From NCBI GenBank assembly GCA_023394615.1, contig JAEXAI010000022.1, positions 70,584 through 134,583 on the forward strand: 64,000 nt of DNA. Direction: 5' to 3'. Below, piece after piece: positions 1 through 8,145 of the stretch. The DNA is from Actinomycetes bacterium (GTDB lineage: Bacteria; Actinomycetota; Coriobacteriia; Coriobacteriales; Eggerthellaceae). Each line of letters begins with the position of its first letter. Positions within the stretch are counted from its first letter, which is position 1. The notes under the pieces were generated by a model. The model saw only the letters and a list, made by a program, of their open reading frames with translations. It was not told where the DNA came from and made no database searches. The position numbers and the translations under genes are program-made.

Positions 1-785
1 TTTGCGGCGTGGCGGGCGATCAACAATCAGCTCTGTTCGGACAATGCTGTACGAAACCGGGACAGGCGAAAAATACCTATGGTACCGGTTGCTTTCTGCT
101 GATGCACACGGGCACTGATGCTGTGGCCTCGAGAAACAATCTGATTACCACTATTGCGGCTTCTGCTCCAGGAGTGACGGATACTGAATATGCGCTGGAG
201 GGCAGCGTATTTATGGCCGGCGCGCTCATGCAATGGTTGCGCGATGGCTTGGGCTTGATAGATGATGTGGGGGCCACGTCTGACATGGCGCGCAGCGTTC
301 CCGACACCGAAGGCGTCTACATTGTGCCGGCGTTCACCGGCCTAGGTGCCCCTTACTGGGATCCCGATGCGCGTGGTGCCATATACGGACTGACGCGCGG
401 CACCACCAAAGCCCACATCGTACGCGCATGCTTGGAGGCGCTTGCTTTCCAAGTACACGATCTGGTGCGGGGCATGCAAGACGATTCGGGCATTGTGTTG
501 GAGTCGCTGGCCGTTGACGGCGGAGCCAGCAAAAACGACTTTTTGATGCAGTTCCAAAGCGATTTGCTCCGCTGTGAGCTGGTGCGGCCAGCTCTTGTGG
601 AGACCACGGCGGCGGGAGCGGCATACCTAGCTGGGCTTTCCAGTGGTTACTGGCAGGATTTGAGCCAGATTGAGAGCATGCGGGTAATCGATGCGCGCTA
701 TCGCCCCGACATGGACGACTTGCGCCATGCGGCTTTGATGGCGGGATGGAAGCGCTGCGTTGAATTAACACGGACGAAAGGATAG
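1..785 (+). CDS. glpK: Glycerol kinase, C-terminal part (5' end outside window)
   Basis: FGGY-family sugar kinase that phosphorylates glycerol to glycerol 3-phosphate in the cytoplasm. The frame is open from base 3, so only about the last 260 of the usual 500 residues are present. Seen: a GVAGDQQSALFGQ segment at the very start, the family signature GAPYWDPDARGAIYGLTRG near residue 113, and the nucleotide-binding DGGASKNDF stretch near residue 168, all in the order expected for the second actin-like domain. The stop lies two bases before the rpiB start, so the two are probably co-transcribed. A related FGGY kinase cannot be wholly excluded without the N-terminal half, but the spacing of motifs fits GlpK well. 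Confidence 0.9.
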   Translation, partial: CGVAGDQQSALFGQCCTKPGQAKNTYGTGCFLLMHTGTDAVASRNNLITTIAASAPGVTDTEYALEGSVFMAGALMQWLRDGLGLIDDVGATSDMARSVPDTEGVYIVPAFTGLGAPYWDPDARGAIYGLTRGTTKAHIVRACLEALAFQVHDLVRGMQDDSGIVLESLAVDGGASKNDFLMQFQSDLLRCELVRPALVETTAAGAAYLAGLSSGYWQDLSQIESMRVIDARYRPDMDDLRHAALMAGWKRCVELTRTKG

Positions 786-787
786 GG

Positions 788-1231
788 ATGAAGATCTCAA
801 TCGGAAGCGATCATGCGGGTTTCGAACAGAAGCAGCAATTGGCTGCGTATCTGAAAGGGAAGGGCCACACAATTATCGATCGCGGCCCCGAAAACGAGGA
901 TAGGGTGGACTACCCCGATTTTGCGGTGCCTGTGGCCCATGATGTTGCCGAAGGGCGAGCCGAGCGCGGTGTGCTCATCTGCGGCACGGGCATAGGCATG
1001 GCGCTGGCGGCCGACAAAGTGCCGGGCGTGCGTGCGGCGAACGTGGTCACCCCTCAGTTCGGGGCGTTGTGCCGCGAGCACAACGACTGCAACATCATCA
1101 CGCTTTCCGGGCGCTTCGTGGAAGAGCCGGTAAACGAGCAGATTTTGGACGAGTTCCTGTCCACCGACTTTGGCGGTGGGCGCCATGAGCCTAGAGTTGC
1201 AAAGATAATGGACATAGATAAGGAATGCTAA
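788..1231 (+). CDS. rpiB: Ribose 5-phosphate isomerase B (RpiB/LacAB family)
   Basis: Interconverts ribose 5-phosphate and ribulose 5-phosphate in the pentose phosphate pathway. The 147-residue length matches the family. The N-terminus carries GSDHAGFEQK, with the Asp-His pair used for substrate binding, and residues 64-76 read LICGTGIGMALAA, containing the active-site Cys and the anion-binding glycine loop. The start follows the glpK stop by two bases, with an AAAGGA-like ribosome binding site inside the end of glpK. The next gene, glyA, is 92 bases away, so the unit may continue. Confidence 0.93.
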   Translation: MKISIGSDHAGFEQKQQLAAYLKGKGHTIIDRGPENEDRVDYPDFAVPVAHDVAEGRAERGVLICGTGIGMALAADKVPGVRAANVVTPQFGALCREHNDCNIITLSGRFVEEPVNEQILDEFLSTDFGGGRHEPRVAKIMDIDKEC

Positions 1232-1323
1232 ACCATGTACCCTGTGTTGTGCTAGAGTAGGCAGAATCGTATCAGTCCCGTGTGAAACGTATGCGGGACG
1301 CTATCAAGAAAGGACGATGGAGT

Positions 1324-2574
1324 ATGTTGGATTTCCTTTCCAAAACCGACCCGGAAATCGCCGATGCCATTGAGCAGGAACTGCACCGCCAGCGCACAAG
1401 CGTTGAGCTGATCGCTTCGGAGAACTTCACTTCACCGTCGGTCATGGAGGCTGTTGGAAGCGTGCTGACGAATAAGTACGCCGAGGGCTATCCTTCCAAA
1501 CGCTATTACGGTGGTTGCGAGAAGGTCGATATCGTTGAGAACTTGGCTCGTGAGCGTGCCAAAAAACTCTACGATTGCAAGTTCGCCAACGTGCAGCCCC
1601 ATTCCGGCGCGAACGCTAACTTCGGCGCCTATGCTGCAGTGTTGAAGCCAGGTGACAAGGTCATCGGTATGCGTCTTGACCAAGGTGGACACCTGACTCA
1701 CGGATCCCCGGTGAACTTCTCCGGACGCTTCTATGAGTTTAGCGCCTATGGCCTAGATCCCGAAACCGAGCGCATCGATTATGACGCACTTGAGCGCATG
1801 GCCAAAGAGATTCAGCCTGCCCTGATCGTAGGCGGCGCATCGGCTTATCCGCGTGTTATCGACTTCGAGCGCATGGGTGCTATCGCGCATAGCGTGGGTG
1901 CACTGTTCATGGTGGACATGGCCCATATCGCTGGTCTCGTGGCTACTGGAGCGCATCCCAGTCCTGTGCCTTACGCTGATATCGTGACGTCTACCAGCCA
2001 TAAGACCCTGCGTGGGCCGCGTGGCGGATTTATTCTTACCAATGATGAGGCTATCGCCAAAAAAATCGACAGCTCCGTGTTCCCCGGCTCGCAAGGCGGC
2101 CCGCTCATGCACGTGATTGCTGGCAAGGCTGTTGCCTTCGGTGAAGCGCTGAAGCCCGAATACAAGACCTACATCGACCACGTCGTCGAGAACGCTGCCG
2201 AACTGGGCCGCGGCATGGTTGACGGTGGACTGCGCCTGGTGTCCGGCGGCACCGACAACCATCTATGCTTGGTCGATTTGACCGCGTCGGACATCACGGG
2301 CAAAGAGGCCGAGACTCTGCTGGAAAGCGTGGGGCTCACCGTGAACAAGAACACCATCCCCAACGAACAGCGCTCGCCGTTTGTGACCAGCGGCATCCGT
2401 GTGGGTTCTGCTGCGGCAACCACACGCGGCTTTACCGCCGAGGATTTCTACGAGGTGGGCAAGTGCGCTGCCGAGGTTGTGTTCAATTCGAAAGATACGG
2501 AAAAGTTGGCGCAGGTGAAGGGACGCATCGATGTGATGCTCGCCGCCCATCCGCTTTATCCGGAATACAAGTAA
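1324..2574 (+). CDS. glyA: Serine hydroxymethyltransferase
   Basis: PLP enzyme converting serine and tetrahydrofolate to glycine and 5,10-methylene-THF, a main source of one-carbon units. The ATG at 1324 is preferred over an in-frame ATG at 1282: AGGA lies nine bases upstream and the protein then begins MLDFLSKTDPEI, typical of the family, giving 416 residues. The PLP lysine is in TSTSHKTLRGPRGG (about residue 229). LIASENFTS and the C-terminal RVGSAAATTRG segment are also present. A strong terminator follows directly. The downstream upp and dCMP deaminase genes serve nucleotide metabolism, which uses the same folate pool. Confidence 0.96.
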   Translation: MLDFLSKTDPEIADAIEQELHRQRTSVELIASENFTSPSVMEAVGSVLTNKYAEGYPSKRYYGGCEKVDIVENLARERAKKLYDCKFANVQPHSGANANFGAYAAVLKPGDKVIGMRLDQGGHLTHGSPVNFSGRFYEFSAYGLDPETERIDYDALERMAKEIQPALIVGGASAYPRVIDFERMGAIAHSVGALFMVDMAHIAGLVATGAHPSPVPYADIVTSTSHKTLRGPRGGFILTNDEAIAKKIDSSVFPGSQGGPLMHVIAGKAVAFGEALKPEYKTYIDHVVENAAELGRGMVDGGLRLVSGGTDNHLCLVDLTASDITGKEAETLLESVGLTVNKNTIPNEQRSPFVTSGIRVGSAAATTRGFTAEDFYEVGKCAAEVVFNSKDTEKLAQVKGRIDVMLAAHPLYPEYK

Positions 2575-2586
2575 TCTTTGAATGCG

Positions 2587-2619
2587 GGCCCCGCCGGTTA
2601 TCGTGCGGGGCCTTTTGTT
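2587..2619 (+). terminator. Rho-independent terminator after glyA
   Basis: Perfect 8-bp stem GGCCCCGC (2587-2594) / GCGGGGCC (2605-2612) with a 10-base loop, followed by TTTTGTT. It begins 12 bases after the glyA stop codon. Confidence 0.9.
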
Positions 2620-2686
2620 ATCGGGGTAAAGGTTGAGCGGGTGCCGCATGAAATGAGGCGCTCGCCCTTGAATGGAGGAGCACGCA

Positions 2687-3328
2687 ATGCCGAGCCAATA
2701 CGATCGCGTCGTTGTGGTCGATCATCCGATGGTGCAGCACAAGCTGTCCATCTTGCGCGACAAAAATACATCCACCAATCAATTTCGCTTGCTGGTGAAA
2801 GAGCTTGCTCTATACGAGGGCTATGAGGCCACGCGCAACATGGAGCTAGAGCCTGTTGAGGTGGAAACGCCGATATGCAAAACCACCTGCCAACAACTGA
2901 AGGGTCCCAAAATGGCAGTCGTTCCCATTCTCCGTGCCGGTTTGGGCATGGTGGATGGCATGATGGAACTCGTGCCTACGGCATGTGTGGGACACTTGGG
3001 AATGTATCGCGATCCACAGACCCATAAGCCGATAGAGTATTATGCCAAGATGCCCGAAGACATCGCCAAGAGGCAAGTGCTGGTAGTGGACCCTATGCTC
3101 GCCACGGGCGGCTCGGCCATGGATGCTATTGCCTATCTTCGCCGTCAAGGTGTTAAGAATCTGAGGTTGATGGTGCTGGTAGCATCTCCGACGGGGATAG
3201 AGGCAGTTCTTGCATCTGACCCCGATGTGGTCATTTATACCTGTGCGATTGACCAAGGTCTCAACGACGATGCTTATATCATTCCCGGCTTGGGAGATGC
3301 GGGCGATAGGATTTTCGGAACAAAGTAG
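2687..3328 (+). CDS. upp: Uracil phosphoribosyltransferase
   Basis: Salvages uracil to UMP using PRPP. The start is placed at ATG 2687 (MPSQYDRV), eight bases after GGAGG at 2675-2679; the in-frame ATG at 2672 overlaps that ribosome binding site and is unlikely. The 213-residue length is normal. The PRPP-binding loop reads VLVVDPMLATGGS (about residues 128-140), and the uracil-binding C-terminal region ends YIIPGLGDAGDRIFGT as in UPRTases. It lies between the glyA terminator and a dCMP deaminase and probably has its own promoter in the 60 bases after the terminator. Confidence 0.95.
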   Translation: MPSQYDRVVVVDHPMVQHKLSILRDKNTSTNQFRLLVKELALYEGYEATRNMELEPVEVETPICKTTCQQLKGPKMAVVPILRAGLGMVDGMMELVPTACVGHLGMYRDPQTHKPIEYYAKMPEDIAKRQVLVVDPMLATGGSAMDAIAYLRRQGVKNLRLMVLVASPTGIEAVLASDPDVVIYTCAIDQGLNDDAYIIPGLGDAGDRIFGTK

Positions 3329-3413
3329 AAAAGAGCGCACTCGGGATTGACAACCTGTTGGACCCGATGTAGTGCACGCTGCCTGTACGCAGCGATGAAC
3401 GAGAGGGTGTTCG

Positions 3414-3872
3414 ATGGAACTGGGCGTGGATCGTCCCTCATGGGACGAGTACTTCATGACACTGGCAGAAGAAGTGGCCACGCGCACCACATGCTTGCGG
3501 CGCGCTGTTGGTGCTGTGGTGGTGAAAGACCGCCGTATATTAGCCACCGGCTACAACGGTGTTCCGTCTGGACTGCGCCATTGCAGCGAGACCGGATGTC
3601 TGCGACAAGAGCTGGGTGTGCCCTCAGGTCAGCGCCACGAGATTTGCCGCGGCCTGCATGCTGAACAGAACGCTATTATCCAAGCGGCGCGCTACGGCAT
3701 AAACATCGCCGGCGCGAGCATTTATATAACGACGCAGCCATGCGTGGTATGCGCGAAGATGCTCATCAACGCTGGTATCGTGGAGGTAATCTATCAGAAC
3801 CCGTATCCCGATGAGCTCGCCCAAGAACTGCTCTCCGAATCCGGCATGAAGATGCGTATCTACGTTTCATAA
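3414..3872 (+). CDS. dCMP deaminase family protein (ComEB-like)
   Basis: Zinc-dependent cytidine/deoxycytidylate deaminase; the family makes dUMP from dCMP for thymidylate synthesis. The zinc site is complete: HAEQNAI (about residue 82, catalytic His-Glu) and TTQPCVVCAKM (about residues 104-114, PCxxC). An extra Cys/His-rich insert after the first strand (HCSETGCLRQ) is typical of the dCMP deaminase/ComEB branch, which has a second metal site. Length is 152 residues. It is preceded by GAGAGGGTG and lies 85 bases after upp, consistent with a shared pyrimidine role. The substrate is inferred from family and context. Confidence 0.9.
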   Translation: MELGVDRPSWDEYFMTLAEEVATRTTCLRRAVGAVVVKDRRILATGYNGVPSGLRHCSETGCLRQELGVPSGQRHEICRGLHAEQNAIIQAARYGINIAGASIYITTQPCVVCAKMLINAGIVEVIYQNPYPDELAQELLSESGMKMRIYVS

Positions 3873-3875
3873 AAC

Positions 3876-3932
3876 GTGTCAGCAGGACGGGTCGTTTGAC
3901 ATAAACGTGTCAGCAGGACGGGTCGTTTGACA
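3876..3932 (+). repeat. Two tandem copies of a 26-bp dispersed repeat
   Basis: GTGTCAGCAGGACGGGTCGT followed by TTGACA occurs at 3876-3901 and again, identically, at 3907-3932, a 31-base period. The outer bases form a short inverted repeat (TGTCA / TGACA). Near-identical copies are at 20499 and, inside iorA, at 37389. The sequence after the second copy (ATATGCGTGAGCGCTCATG) resembles that after the 20499 copy (ACATGCGCGAGCAATCATG), so the unit extends past 26 bp. Confidence 0.85.
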
Positions 3933-4010
3933 TATGCGTGAGCGCTCATGTATCTCAGAAGTAGGTGCATGGGTCTCGACGTCGTGGCATAGAGGGCGGC
4001 GATTCACGTT

Positions 4011-4161
4011 TTGTCAATCAGACCCACTATGTGCGATTTGAGGACGAGCCATTTTCTGACAACTTTTCGCCACCTGCGCAAACGCAGAGCATCGTCTTCA
4101 GGCATTGCAGAAAAGCCAGTTTTTGCCAGCGATAATCGCACATAGCGGGTCTGATTGACAA
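4011..4161. repeat. Large inverted-repeat element, type 1, copy A
   Basis: A 27-base arm, TTGTCAATCAGACCCACTAT then GTGCGAT (4011-4037), pairs with 4135-4161 (ATCGCACATAGCGGGTCTGA then TTGACAA) with one mismatch, enclosing about 97 bases. The interior holds CACCTGCGCAAACGC. A second copy with the same arms and a similar interior core is at 31503-31664. No open frame is convincing. The element fills most of the gap between the dCMP deaminase and the convergent minus-strand gene, and looks like a MITE or a large structured repeat. Confidence 0.85.
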
Positions 4162-4229
4162 TTCCTGTTTTGCGCAGGTTGAATAAGATAGCTGGGGAGG
4201 AACGACTGCGGTCGAGGCGGGGGCGCGTA

Positions 4230-6116
4230 CTAAAGATAGTCCAGCATCTCGCTCGGTTCGATGATGCTTGTGCGTACACCATCTCGTAGGATGATACGCG
4301 CCACATGCAGGTTCAAACGCTCGGCGGTTTCCAGCCCGCAGCTGGTGAATCCAGAAAATATGATTTGTTTGCGCGCGCTTGCTAAGCACGAGCGCATTGC
4401 CTGACGGTTCGCGGCATCTTCGCGCTTGCGCTTTTCTCCCACGAGCACTCCAGTGTCGCAATGCTCGCGCGAAGGAATGAAACCATTCACGAAACCGCCG
4501 AATATCACCAGGTCGGCCTCGCATCCGAGCAGGTCTTGGGGAGAAGACATCAAAACGTTTGGTCCGCCAGCAGATGATGTTGCGCGGTCGCGATTGGCAG
4601 GGTAGTGCGCATTGTTGTCGAGGTCCTGCGCCTCAGCTAGGCGATGGCTCTCTGCAGCCTCGCAGTGACGTTGCACGTTGGCTGCGGCAGACAAACCCCG
4701 TATGTATGCATCTTTCAACGGTGCTAGAAGCACATCTGCTGCATCTGCTCCATCGAGTGAACCTCTAGATAGCCGCTTCAACGCTTCGGCGAGTTGCAGG
4801 TCTTGGGAAAGGGCCCTATCGCGCAGCTGCGCAATCGATGCGCTTGCGCCTAGGGCATCACCAAAGGCGCACCATGTGCGCCATGCTGCGGAATCATCCT
4901 CGTTGGCTGCGATGCGCGAAACGATTCTCTGCGCAATCGGGGAAGACAAATCGACAGTACTGTAATCCAGACGGCTGTGCTTTTTGCCAAGGAACGTAAC
5001 CGGTATGTCGCAGGTTCCAAGGGCGCGTGCCACATTCGATCGCCAGACAGCGTTCATTCCCACTATCAGGATGTCGTTGACATCAGATTCGCCGTCTTTG
5101 ATTTGTGTCACTGTTTCGCAAATCCAGCGGCATTCTTCAACTAAATCAGATGCCATATGGACTTGAATCGACTCGCTTTTATCGTCGGTAGCGGCAGTAA
5201 GGTCGGTGTTTGCTGCATTTTCGTCTTGGACTGGGGTAGTGAAACCCGCGCTCTCGGCGCTTTCGTCCGCCAGCAAGTTTTCAATAACGGAAACGATATG
5301 CGCAGGTCTGTGGCAGCAATCAAGATGCTGCGTCTGCGCGTGCGGATTCGCCGCGAAGAAATCGTCTAGTCCCTCCCGATAGGGATACTGGTCCTCGGCT
5401 GTGGCTGAAGAAGATTCATCGGCGGCAATGGCGATTGATTTATCAGCCAGCAGATTCGCTATTGCTTGTGATGCGCGTCCAATCAACAGATAGTCATCGA
5501 CGATAACATGCGCTCGAGCATGCCGCTGCCGCAGCTGGGTGTCGTTTTCCAGAGCGCGTGAAGCGAGATTATGCAGTTGTTCTGCGACGATGCTTCCCGT
5601 AAAACACAGATTCTTGCGTAACAGCTCTATGCAAGCCTCTTCCTCCGTCGTTTTGATCCAATCGGGATCATCATCGGCTCTGTCGTTGAATCCCCGATAG
5701 ATGAAGGCCAGAAGCTCGCGAAGGCGCCGCCGCTTTATGCCTAAAGGCTTCATGTCCTCGAAGAGCAAGTCGCTTTCAAGGGAATCAAGCAGATGCGGTT
5801 TGCGGCCATCATGGGCATACGTAGCGGGGTCGGACATAATCTCCCACGCAACTTCGCGCGCTGTCATCACTTGAATCAGATTGGTTCGCGAAACTGTTTC
5901 GTTGCCCTTGCCGGATTCCTCCAAGTTGCGAGCGATCATGTTTTGCATATGCTCTGCCATGGCCGGGGACGCGCATAGTACCAAGACCTGTTCGTCCTTT
6001 TGTGCCAAAAGGCAAGGTCGGCGGGCCAAAGCAGTTGATTTGCCTGTTGCCGGCCCTCCTGTGAAGCAGATTGCATTCGGCGTTGTTGGGATGATGTCGG
6101 TCATAGTGCGGTTCAC
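4230..6116 (-). CDS. UvrD/PcrA-like superfamily 1 helicase-related ATPase
   Basis: 628-residue cytoplasmic protein. Seen: a Walker A motif GGPATGKST at residues 20-28, a probable Walker B VIVDDYLLIG near residue 208 (UvrD helicases usually have DEFQD here), and a C-terminal block with DLVIFGGFVNGFIPS followed by RQAMRSCLASARKQI near residue 585, which resembles helicase motifs V-VI (VALTRAR in UvrD). Several canonical motifs are weak or absent, so strand separation is not assured. It is the last gene of a minus-strand operon with molybdoenzyme accessory proteins, after a 304-base gap full of hairpins. The gene at 9843 is similar to its C-terminal part. True role unknown; a DNA-repair helicase placed here by chance is the alternative. 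Confidence 0.7.
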   Translation of the reverse strand: MNRTMTDIIPTTPNAICFTGGPATGKSTALARRPCLLAQKDEQVLVLCASPAMAEHMQNMIARNLEESGKGNETVSRTNLIQVMTAREVAWEIMSDPATYAHDGRKPHLLDSLESDLLFEDMKPLGIKRRRLRELLAFIYRGFNDRADDDPDWIKTTEEEACIELLRKNLCFTGSIVAEQLHNLASRALENDTQLRQRHARAHVIVDDYLLIGRASQAIANLLADKSIAIAADESSSATAEDQYPYREGLDDFFAANPHAQTQHLDCCHRPAHIVSVIENLLADESAESAGFTTPVQDENAANTDLTAATDDKSESIQVHMASDLVEECRWICETVTQIKDGESDVNDILIVGMNAVWRSNVARALGTCDIPVTFLGKKHSRLDYSTVDLSSPIAQRIVSRIAANEDDSAAWRTWCAFGDALGASASIAQLRDRALSQDLQLAEALKRLSRGSLDGADAADVLLAPLKDAYIRGLSAAANVQRHCEAAESHRLAEAQDLDNNAHYPANRDRATSSAGGPNVLMSSPQDLLGCEADLVIFGGFVNGFIPSREHCDTGVLVGEKRKREDAANRQAMRSCLASARKQIIFSGFTSCGLETAERLNLHVARIILRDGVRTSIIEPSEMLDYL

Positions 6117-6168
6117 CAGCTTCAGTTGGTCGGTTTAATCTTGCAGCTACGCGTGTCCAATCCAAACG

Positions 6169-6414
6169 GTTTCATGCACTCTAGAACCACATGGTTGGAG
6201 AGTGCATGAAACTTGGAGAGGTGAATCGGTTGCGCATCTGAGGATGCCCTGCGACCCCTGGGACAAACAAAGGGGGAATTGGGGCTCGAGGGCATCCTCT
6301 CTTCGAAGCGCTCGGCAACGTATCGATGCGATACTCCATGTGACATCGAGCGCGTCGAGGAGAGGATCTCTGGAGGGCAAACTGCACACGTGTGATGTCT
6401 GCAGTTTACCCTCC
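6169..6414. repeat. Three successive strong hairpins between operon genes
   Basis: The 304-base gap between the NapH-like and the UvrD-like gene holds three separate inverted repeats. (1) 6169-6182 GTTTCATGCACTCT with 6199-6212, 14 of 14 paired. (2) 6240-6250 GAGGATGCCCT with 6289-6299, 11 of 11 paired. (3) 6372-6386 GGAGGGCAAACTGCA with 6400-6414, 14 of 15 paired, starting 6 bases after the stop codon of the NapH-like gene in transcript direction. None is followed by a T-run on either strand, so simple intrinsic terminators are unlikely; RNA processing or stability elements are possible. Confidence 0.8.
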
Positions 6415-6420
6415 GCATTT

Positions 6421-7470
6421 CTACTGGTCTGACTCTGCGTGCGGTATCGAATCCGTACTGTTCGACGACGCCTGCACTTCTGCGCTTGTGCTCACGTTTG
6501 CGGATTCCATGTTGGGTTTGCCCGATGCGCTGGAATCCTTTGACTTCGCCAGAAACGGCATCGTGATTGCATCGCCTGGGCACGATTCCACGCATTTGCG
6601 GCATTTGGTGCATTCGCTCCAAGAGGCGCCGAGGTCGGGGTGGCGCGGATTGATTGCGACTTCGCACACCTGATTGCAACGTCCGCAGGAAACGCCGCGT
6701 GAAGTTTCCAAGCATGCGTTGTCATCGATGGTGGGACGAAACGTTTTGTTTGCTTTGCCAATCAGGCTCATCAGAGATGAAAGCGGACAGATGTGCGAGC
6801 ACCATTTGCGGAAGAACACGACCTCTATCAGCAACAATGCGGGAATTGCCACAACAGACCACGTCACATCGCCGCTGCCGAACAACAATATCAGCACGAA
6901 CACGAAGGCGAACGACAATCCGATTGGGCAGATAAGGCAGAATACCGGAAAACCGAAGATGGCAGCGGAGAGCAAAGCTCCGCCCAGCACGATATGGCGT
7001 GAATCAGCAGGCCTCTCCGCATGGCAGGTGCGACACGATGATTTAAGTGCCTTGGCTTCAGCCTCACTTAAAGGCTCAGTGATTTTCGCGGTGCCCGCCT
7101 CTTCCTTGGTTGCAGCAGCTGGCTGCGAATCAGAGGCTTCCGCGTCAATACCATCCGTGCCCTTTTTGTCATCTTGCCGTTTTAGCAAGCCGCGCAGTTT
7201 GCTCCATACGGGCACAGGGCAGATCCACCCGCAGAACGCACGGCCAAGGATAACGATAGCCACAACGCCTACGGCCAGCGATATCAGCGCGCGTGGAACC
7301 ATGGTTTTGCTGGCTAGCATCGTTCCGAGTGCGCCTAGTGGGCACAGAATAGATATGTCTTCCCAGCCTATGGCTGAAAGCGTGCCGATTTCGGCGTGTG
7401 CGGCGAATCCGATACCGGCGATAAGCAGTATCGCCAAAGGAATCAGGACTCGAAGCTTGTTGGTTTTCAT
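6421..7470 (-). CDS. NapH/MauN-like membrane ferredoxin with a CxxCH motif
   Basis: Polytopic Fe-S protein expected to pass electrons between the quinone pool or exported ferredoxins and a molybdoenzyme. Start is ATG 7470 (MKTNKLRV) with GGAGG upstream; the longer frame is antisense to the previous gene's end. Seen in 349 residues: membrane segments near 8-27, 60-78, 160-200 and 205-221; CxxxCP motifs CGWICP (80-84) and CSHICP (224-229); two C-terminal [4Fe-4S] motifs, CGRCNQVCE and CTKCRKCVESCP (262-297). Odd: CRTCH at 146-150 in a loop after an acidic linker, formally a c-type haem motif. It follows the NapG-like gene by 14 bases. Confidence 0.85.
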   Translation of the reverse strand: MKTNKLRVLIPLAILLIAGIGFAAHAEIGTLSAIGWEDISILCPLGALGTMLASKTMVPRALISLAVGVVAIVILGRAFCGWICPVPVWSKLRGLLKRQDDKKGTDGIDAEASDSQPAAATKEEAGTAKITEPLSEAEAKALKSSCRTCHAERPADSRHIVLGGALLSAAIFGFPVFCLICPIGLSFAFVFVLILLFGSGDVTWSVVAIPALLLIEVVFFRKWCSHICPLSSLMSLIGKANKTFRPTIDDNACLETSRGVSCGRCNQVCEVAINPRHPDLGASWSECTKCRKCVESCPGDAITMPFLAKSKDSSASGKPNMESANVSTSAEVQASSNSTDSIPHAESDQ

Positions 7471-7484
7471 CGATACACCGCCTC

Positions 7485-8123
7485 CTAGGCTTCTTCTTCG
7501 GGAATGACGATGATGGCACGAGTGGTTGCACCGACGGCGATAGATCCTTCTTGTAGGGATACGCAGGCATTCTGGCAAGCACCGCATCCCGTACATGCGC
7601 TGGATATCACGTAGGGATGCTTGTTCTCATCCATCTCGATGGCCTTGTAGGGGCAAGCATCGAAGCAGAATTTGCATCCATTCGCTTTGCTCCAAGCCAA
7701 ACACCAATTCTGATTGATGACAGCTTTGCCTACAACGGTGTTTTCAGCGGTTGCTCCAAGGGGGAGTTGCAAGGCTTCAGTGGGACAGAATTTCACGCAG
7801 CGAGGAACGCCGTTGTTGGCTTCCGTGCAAAAATCGCACCAACCGACATCGTAATCAACGGTAGGTGTTCGCACGCCCAGTACGCCGTTTTCCAAATGGG
7901 CGGGCGCAAGCGCGCCATTTGGACACGCTTCGATGCATCTTTCGCATCGGATGCAAGCTGAGACCAGATGCTCTTCGTCTTGCCCGCCCGGCGGCCTGAC
8001 CCGCGCCTGGGCAGGGACCACTTTCAATCCCCCCATGGCAAGCAGCGCTGCGGCACCGCCTGCGCCCATCGCGAATGTGCGTCGCGACATGCCGGCGATC
8101 GACCCCTTCCTCTTCTCTTCCAT
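7485..8123 (-). CDS. Tat-exported NapG-like ferredoxin
   Basis: 212-residue periplasm-facing electron carrier. The N-terminus has a twin-arginine signal, SRRTFAM at residues 13-19, followed by an Ala/Gly-rich hydrophobic stretch to about residue 37. Four cysteine clusters follow: CIRCERCIEACP (57-68), CDFCTEANNGVPRCVKFCP, a C...CKFCFDACP group, and CTGCGACQNAC near residue 185, i.e. room for four [4Fe-4S] clusters as in NapG/MauM. It sits between a TorD-like chaperone and a NapH-like membrane protein. The NapGH-type pair probably routes electrons to an exported molybdoenzyme; which one is not shown. Confidence 0.88.
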   Translation of the reverse strand: MEEKRKGSIAGMSRRTFAMGAGGAAALLAMGGLKVVPAQARVRPPGGQDEEHLVSACIRCERCIEACPNGALAPAHLENGVLGVRTPTVDYDVGWCDFCTEANNGVPRCVKFCPTEALQLPLGATAENTVVGKAVINQNWCLAWSKANGCKFCFDACPYKAIEMDENKHPYVISSACTGCGACQNACVSLQEGSIAVGATTRAIIVIPEEEA

Positions 8124-8145
8124 GCTATCTCCCTTGTTCGTCTAT

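Noticed and set aside
3347..3375. Promoter for the dCMP deaminase gene (TTGACA at 3347-3352)
   Set aside because: No acceptable -10 box at the right spacing; TAGTGC is too weak to report as a feature.
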